A stretch of 64,000 nt of DNA from Ceratotherium simum simum. Lineage: Eukaryota > Chordata > Mammalia > Perissodactyla > Rhinocerotidae. The position numbers and the translations under genes are program-made. Of the stretch, positions 58,115-64,000 are shown piece after piece. Position 1 is the first letter of the stretch. Each line of letters starts with the position of its first letter. The notes below the pieces were generated by a model, which was given only the letters and a program-made list of their open reading frames with translations, did not search any database and had not been told where the DNA came from. The stretch lies in contig NW_004454163.1 in assembly GCF_000283155.1 (NCBI RefSeq), forward strand, positions 7,346,129 through 7,410,128. The letters are read 5' to 3'.

Positions 58115-58300
58115 TCATCTGATATATTTTAGTTGCTTTACATTCTGTTTTAGTTTTCGGCCAATTCTATGAGAAATGATAGTAATGTTCAATTTACATA
58201 TAACAAAGCCAAGACTCAGGAAGGTTAATAAGTTGTCCAAAGCTAATAACTGGCTGAGGTGGGATTTAAACCCAAGTTTGTCAGTCTCTAAAGGAGCCCC
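58115..58300 (-). repeat. MIR SINE
   Basis: Antisense MIR: TAGTTGCTTTACATTCTGTT, AAGACTCAGGAAGGTTAATA and GGTGGGATTTAAACCCAAGT. Confidence 0.65.
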
Positions 58301-58744
58301 CCACCCCCACGACACCACATTTCCACTTCCTGGGTACAGGGCTCACCCTGCTTGAGGTGAAGTTTACCTTGACATTCTTCCTCCTTGAGTTCTGCCCCCT
58401 TCCCCTGTACCCTGCAGCTCCTCTCCTTCACTTTCGCTGGTGCCCCAGTCTTCCCTGACCCACCCCAAAGGACCCCTAGGTTAAAAATTGCTTCCCTTCC
58501 TTCAGTAGCTTCAATTGGACTTTTCAGATTTCTTTGAGTAGCTGAATTGAGAGCTCAGACGAAAACACTGGATGAAATTGACTTGCAATTAGTTCGAGAA
58601 TGATGGTCTTTACCCATTTCAAGAGCGTTTTTTACCCTTCATCTTCAGTGGACAGCTGGCTCCAGAAGAGTCCTCATTGATGGGACTACTACGTACGCAC
58701 TGTCACACGTGGGGCTGTTAGCAACTAACCTGTGGACAAGTCTC

Positions 58745-59700
58745 CTGCAAAGACCTGGTCACACTTTGTTGAAATTTCATTAGTTTTCTGCTAATGTCCT
58801 TTTTCTGTTCCAGGATCCCATCCAATATGTCATATTACATTTAGCTCTCATGTCTCTGTGGGCTCCTCTGGGCTGTACCAGTTTCTCAGACTGTCCTTGT
58901 TTTTGATAACCTTGACAGTTTTAAGGAGTATTGGTCAGGTATTTTTTAGAATGTCCCTCAGTTTGGTTTTGTCTGATGTCTTTCTCAGGATTAGATTGGG
59001 GTTATGGGTTTTTTGGGAGGAGGACCACAGAGGTAAAGTGCCACTCTCATCATATCATGTCAGGGGTACATGCTATCAACATGACATCACTTTTGATATT
59101 AACCTGGGTCATCTGGTTGAGAGAGTATTTGCCAGGTTTCTTCGCTGTAAAGTTTCTCCCCGACCTCGTTTCCATACTGTGCCCTTGGAAGCAAGTCACT
59201 GAGTGTAGCCCACATTTAAGGGGTGGGAGCTATGGTCCACCTTTTTGAGGGAGGAGCGTCTACATCAATTATTGGGGATTCTTCTATATGAGAGATTTGC
59301 CTTTTCTCCCTTGTTTATTTGTTCAATCATTTATTTATATCAGTATAGACTCATGGGTATTTATTTTATACTTTGAGTTATAATCCAATACTACGTTGTT
59401 ATTATTATTATTGCCCAAATTGTTCCAGTTTTGGCCATTGGACACGCTTTCACTTGGCTCCTGCATCTTTTTTACATACCCCCATCATTTTCTTTTTTGA
59501 GCACTTCCTGCACTTCCTTACTTTTCTAGCACAACAAGGTGCTCCCGGCTCATCTTGTATATTCCCTGATCCAGCCCTAGAATCAACCATTTCTCCAATG
59601 AGTCCTGGTTCTTTTTATTGGAGAATGGTATCAGAATGCAAGATCTGGGCACTGGGTGTGATTTGTATTTTAATTTTGTAGAAATATGAAGCATTCAGGA
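58745..59700 (-). mobile_element. Old L1 3'UTR region, minus strand, copy 2
   Basis: CTTTTTCTGTTCCAGGATCC, GTCCTTGTTTTTGATAACCT, GTGGGAGCTATGGTCCACCT and TTTATATCAGTATAGACTCA parallel the copy at 55320-56812. Confidence 0.65.
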
Positions 59701-60194
59701 AGACTTACACACACAAAGTGGATCAACTCAGTGACCATTCCAGTATAGCCACAATTTATGCAAGAAATATATCTACTATACTATCGGGATATGCCTGTGC
59801 AGGCTTCCACCACTGTGGAAGGACATGCAGAAAGCAGGAGCAATGGAGACCTGTGTCGGGGAGAGCTGGGAGGCTAGGTGGGGTGGAGACTTACTTTTCA
59901 TGTACACTCTTGTTCTCTCTGGATGTCGACCATGCACATGAATTACCCATTTAAAAGACAGGCTGAAGTGCGGAAGGGTGGGAAGTGAATCTGAAGGGTG
60001 AATGGAAGGTATCTAGCTCCCACATCATCTCCTCTGCAGTGTCCTCTTTAACTTTCTTCTCTTCCTCCATTTCTTCCTTCAAGAGTATGTGCTGAATTCC
60101 TGAAATCCATCTGTATTTGTGCTGCCACTATGCAATAATGTGAAGATCGCTTTTGAGGGGCCCTGGCCTAAAATACACTTACCTTTTTATTTAG
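59701..60194 (+). other. MOCOS intron 8, 3' end
   Basis: No repeat or exon recognised before the exon 9 acceptor. Confidence 0.45.
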
Positions 60195-60357
60195 GTGACC
60201 AGGTGGCCTCTAGGAAAGCAAGGGCTGCTGTACGACCGGAGCTGGATGGTTGTGAATCACAACGGCATTTGCCTGAGTCAGAAGCAGGAGCCCCGGCTCT
60301 GCCTGATCCAGCCCTTCATTGACCTGCAGCAAGGGATCATGGTCGTCAAAGCCAAAG
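60195..60357 (+). CDS. MOCOS: MOCOS exon 9, MOSC N-terminal domain
   Basis: This 163-base exon reads VTRWPLGKQGLLYDRSWMVV, then NHNGICLSQKQEPRLCLIQP and GIMVVKAK. It is the core of the MOSC_N barrel, including the LYDRSWMVV signature. The acceptor is TTTTTATTTAG and the donor is GTGTGA at 60358. One base of the next codon is carried over. The remaining MOSC exons and the stop lie past position 64000, so the gene is truncated by the window. Confidence 0.95.
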
Positions 60358-60714
60358 GTGTGAACACTGGGGTCATTTTCACAGAGCAGCTGTCAAGAGC
60401 TTTTTTACTTATATGAAAGTAAAATAATGGCTTCTCCTCTACCGAATATTAAATTATCCTAAAGTGAGTGAATTGATGTCTAGGAGAGACAACAAAAAGT
60501 TTGTTGCTCTTGTGTTTTTTGGGAAATTTCTGGGAAGAGATAAAGGTCTGACAGTCCAATCAGAAAGTAAAGAGGTGTAAATTTTGGAATTATATGATGT
60601 CCTTTTCACTTACATTCCTTTTATTTCCTTCACTTATCAGAATATGTGTTGCAAGCTTTAATTCTTCCGTGCTGACTTTTATTATAAACCATCTGACATA
60701 TATAAAAGTATAGA

Positions 60715-60925
60715 CCAGCTCTGTCCCATGGAACTTTATGTGATGGAAATGTTCAATATCTACATTGTCCAGTTTGGTAGCCACCAGTCACATATGGCTA
60801 CTGAGAACTTGAAATATAGCTAGTGGGACTGCAGAACTGAATTTTAAATTTTATTTAATTTTGATTAATTTAAATTACTGCATGTGGCTAGTGGCTACAG
60901 TGTTAGGACAGATATAGAGAATAAT
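60715..60925. mobile_element. hAT-type short element
   Basis: CAGCTCTGTCCCATGGAACT, TGATGGAAATGTTCAATATC, GTAGCCACCAGTCACATATG and GGCTAGTGGCTACAGTGTTA are laid out as in the common mammalian hAT/Charlie element with inverted ends. Exact subfamily not claimed. Confidence 0.6.
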
Positions 60926-60987
60926 GTAATAGGTAATTACAGGATCCAATTTTAACAATATTAACATGTGGTCACATCTACTTCAGA

Positions 60988-61062
60988 TTCTTCCTCTCCC
61001 TCCTCCTCCTTCCCTTCCTCTCCCGCCTCCCCTTCCTCTTCCTTCCCTCCACCCTTTCTTCA
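60988..61062 (+). repeat. Polypyrimidine tract
   Basis: About 75 bases almost entirely C and T, made of TCC and CTTCC words, with one AC interruption. It is capable of triplex formation. Confidence 0.85.
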
Positions 61063-61229
61063 TTTGAGAAATAAAAACATCTCAGATATAGCTGAAATTC
61101 CCTGTATGTTTCTTCCTGATCTCACTCCTCCTCCTTCCCACTCCACCTACCATTTATAGAATATTCCAGTTTCCCTCCTAACTTGTAGCTGTACTTTTGT
61201 GATACCTTACATGTCTACACATTCATGAT

Positions 61230-62745
61230 TCTGTTTCTTGGTTACAGATGTTCTGTTCTGTTCCAGGATTTATTTTTCTGTTGAACCAACAGGCCAGTGT
61301 TATTACCAGGGCTGTAGAATGAGTCTTGATACTGGTAGGGCACATCTTTCCACCTCATTCTTCCAAATTGTCTTGGCTATTCTTGGCCTTTTGTTCTCCT
61401 GTATGAATTTAAACACATGGACTGATTTGTGTAGCTCCTCCCACAATCAAGGTACAAAACAGTTCCATCACTCCGGAAAACTCCCTCATTGCTATCCCTT
61501 TGTAGTCTCTCTTCCCCTACCCTTAACACCCAGCAATCAGAGATCTCTTCTCTACCACTAGTTATATTTTTTTTGAGAATGTTATATAAATACAGTGTGT
61601 GACCTTTTTGAGATTGGCTGATGCCTTTGAGATCCGTCCAAGTTATTGCATGTATCAATAGTTTATTCCTTTTTATTGCTGACTAGTATTCCACTGTATG
61701 GGTGTACCACAATGTGTTTATCCATTCATCTGTTAAAGGACTTTGGGTTTTTTCCAGTTTTGAGCAATTATGAATAGAGCTGCTATAAACATTCATGTGC
61801 AGGTTTTTGGGTGACTAGAAGTTTTCATTTCTCTAGAATAAATACCTAGGAGTGGATTGCTAGGTCATATGGTAAGTGTGTGTTTACCTTTAAAAGAGAC
61901 TGCCAAACCATTTTCTAGAATGACTGTACCATTTTGCATTTCTTCCAGCAATGTATGAATGTTCCAATTACTTCACATCCTGTCAGCCTTTGGTATTTTC
62001 AGTGTTTTTTATTTTATTCATTTTAATAGATGTGTAGTGGCATCTCATCATAGTAGTAATTTGTATTTCCCTAATGGCTAATGATGTCAAGCATCTTTGC
62101 ATGTCCTTGCTTGCTCTTTTTATATTCGTTTTGAACCATGGATTACTTAGAAGTATATTGTTTAATTTCTACATAGTTAGAGATGTTCTTGTTTTCATTC
62201 TCCTATTGATTTTTAGTTTAATTCTATTAAACCCTCCAAGAGAGAGAACATAGTTTGTATGATTTTAATTCATTAAAATTTGCTAAAGTTTGGTTTATGA
62301 CCAAGGATGTGATCTATTGCTATGAGTGTTCCATGCATAGTTAAAAAGAATGTATATTCTGCTGTTGTTGGGTGGAGTGTTCTATAAATGTCAATTAGAT
62401 CCAATTGGTTGATGGTATTGCTGTTTTTCTATATACTTGCTGATTTTTCTGACTACTAGTTCTGTTGATAACTGAGAGAAGAGCGTTGAAGTCCCCAACT
62501 GTAATTGTGGATTTGTCTGTTTTTCCCTTTTAGATCTGTTAGTTTTTTCTTTACTTAGTATTATTATGTCTTCTTGGTAAATTGTTTCCTCTTTAAGTAA
62601 TGTCTCTCTTTACAGATGGTAATTTTTCTTTGTTCCAAAGTGTGAAGTATGAAATTTTTTGTCTGATATTAATATAGCCACTTCAGCTCTATTTTGATTA
62701 GTGTTTACATGGTATATCATTTCCACTCTTTTAGTTATTTCTTCT
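61230..62745 (-). mobile_element. L1 LINE fragments, minus strand
   Basis: TTGTCTTGGCTATTCTTGGC, AGTTATTGCATGTATCAATA, TTTATTGCTGACTAGTATTC and GTTGGGTGGAGTGTTCTATA are antisense ORF2 and 3'UTR text. More than one L1 may be represented, because 3' text recurs near 61580 after ORF2 text. Confidence 0.75.
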
Positions 62746-64000
62746 AGCTTTATTGATATTTATTTAACATACTATGAAATATATCCATTTAAAGTGTGCA
62801 GTTCAGTGTTTTTTTGTATATTCACAAGGTTTTACAACCATCACCACAATCAATTTTAGAACATCTTCATCACCCCAAAGAGAAACCCCATACCCATTAG
62901 CAGTCACTCCCTATTCCCAACCTCACCCCCAGGCCCTGGCAACCACTAATCTACTTTCTGTTTCTATATATTTGCCTATTCTAGATGTTTCATATAAATG
63001 GAATCATACAATATGTGACTGGCTTCTTTCACTTAGCATAATGTTTTCAAGGATCATCCATACTGTTTATACTATTCCATTGTATGGATATACCATATGT
63101 TTTATCCATTCATCAGTTGATGGATATTTAGATTGTTTCCATTTTTTGGCTATTATGAATAATGCTGCTATAAACATTTGTGTACAAATTTTTATGTGGA
63201 AATATGTTTTCAGTTTTCTTGGGCATACACCTAGGAGTGGAATTTGCTGGGTCATAAGGTAACTTTATTTCTAGCATTTCCAGAGTGGCTACATTGCCAC
63301 TTTACATTCCTACCAGCAATGTATGAAGTTTCCAATGTCTCCACATCCTCCTCAACACTTGTTTTTTTCTGTTATTGTTGTTTTAAATAGCCATCCTAGT
63401 GGGTGTGTAGTGGTACCTCATGTGGCTTTGATTTGCATTTCTCTAATGACTAATGATGTTGACCATCTTTTCATGTGTTTATTGGCCATTTGTACATCTT
63501 CAGAAAAATATCTATTCAAATTCTTTGCTTATTTATTTTTTAATTATTGAGTTGGATGAGTTCGTATATGTATATATATATCCCTTTTCAGAGCTATGAT
63601 TTTTATTTTATTTATGTATTTATTTTTATTTTTATTTTTTTGTGAGGAAGATCAACCCTGAGCTAACATCCATGCTAATCCTCCTCTTTTTGCTGAGGAA
63701 GACCGGCTCTGAGCTAACATCTATTGCCAATCCTCCTCCTTTTTTTTCCCCAAAGCCCCAATAGATAGTTGTATATCATAGTTGCACATCCTTCTAGTTG
63801 CTGTATGTGGGACGCGGCCTCAGCATGGCCAGGGAAGCGGTGCGTTGGTGCGCGCCTGGGATCCGAACCCAGGCCACCAGTAGAGGAGCGCGCGCACTTA
63901 ACCGCTAAGCCATGAGGTGGCCCTGAGAGCTATGATTTTTAAATATTTTCTCCCATTCTGTAAGTTGTCTTTTCACCTTCTTGATGGTTCCATTTTACTT
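62746..64000 (-). mobile_element. L1 LINE 3' part, minus strand, runs off window
   Basis: TTTATTGATATTTATTTAAC at the 3' end, then CATAAATGGAATCATACAAT-like sequence and GATTTGCATTTCTCTAATGA. It continues beyond 64000 and is split by the ERE at 63625. Confidence 0.8.
63625..63924 (-). mobile_element. ERE SINE, long form
   Basis: GTGAGGAAGATCAACCCTGA, CCCCAAAGCCCCAATAGATA, and GAGGTGGCCC at the right end. The flanks share AGAGCTATGATTTTTA (before 63605 and after 63925). Confidence 0.87.

Overview
This is a mammalian nuclear locus, not a microbial or accessory region. Fourteen exon-sized coding blocks sit behind GT-AG splice sites and are separated by kilobase introns full of L1, L2, MIR, hAT/Tigger and LTR remnants. 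About two dozen tRNA-derived SINEs of the ERE type (GGGGCCGGCCCCGTGGC... head) are present. ERE SINEs are characteristic of perissodactyls, so the source is a horse, rhinoceros or tapir relative. The common equid ERE variant I remember is not seen, so I lean weakly towards a non-equid perissodactyl.

Two genes lie on the + strand in the order known for mammals (ELP2 then MOCOS). Positions 1-18187 hold the 3' part of ELP2, the WD40 subunit of the Elongator complex. The last five coding exons are at 8370-8562, 10745-10866, 12859-12992, 13541-13654 and 18031-18187, followed by a 3'UTR. They splice in frame to 239 residues and a stop. The upstream intron contains a long, broken minus-strand L1 with many later insertions.

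Positions 18.7-30 kb are intergenic: another minus-strand L1, a plus-strand L1, two copies of one LTR, hAT and MIR relics, and some unassigned sequence. A CpG-rich block at about 29.7-31.25 kb is the MOCOS promoter and first exon.

MOCOS (molybdenum cofactor sulfurase) starts at 31016. Nine exons are in the window: 31016-31157, 37185-37274, 40084-40150, 41029-41670, 44985-45061, 46557-46756, 51941-52057, 53411-53872 and 60195-60357. They splice in frame to 653 residues plus one base, covering the whole NifS-like PLP domain, the variable linker and the start of the MOSC part. The remaining exons lie beyond 64000.

The two genes are not functionally linked. ELP2 serves tRNA wobble-uridine modification through Elongator. 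MOCOS puts the terminal sulfur on the Mo cofactor of xanthine dehydrogenase and aldehyde oxidase. I found no undescribed multi-gene system. The points most worth a second look are regulatory or structural: a perfect ISRE next to an AP-1 site and a C4A/G-quadruplex tract upstream of MOCOS, an in-frame upstream ATG there, inverted ERE pairs around an ELP2 exon, and nested transposon insertions with readable target-site duplications.
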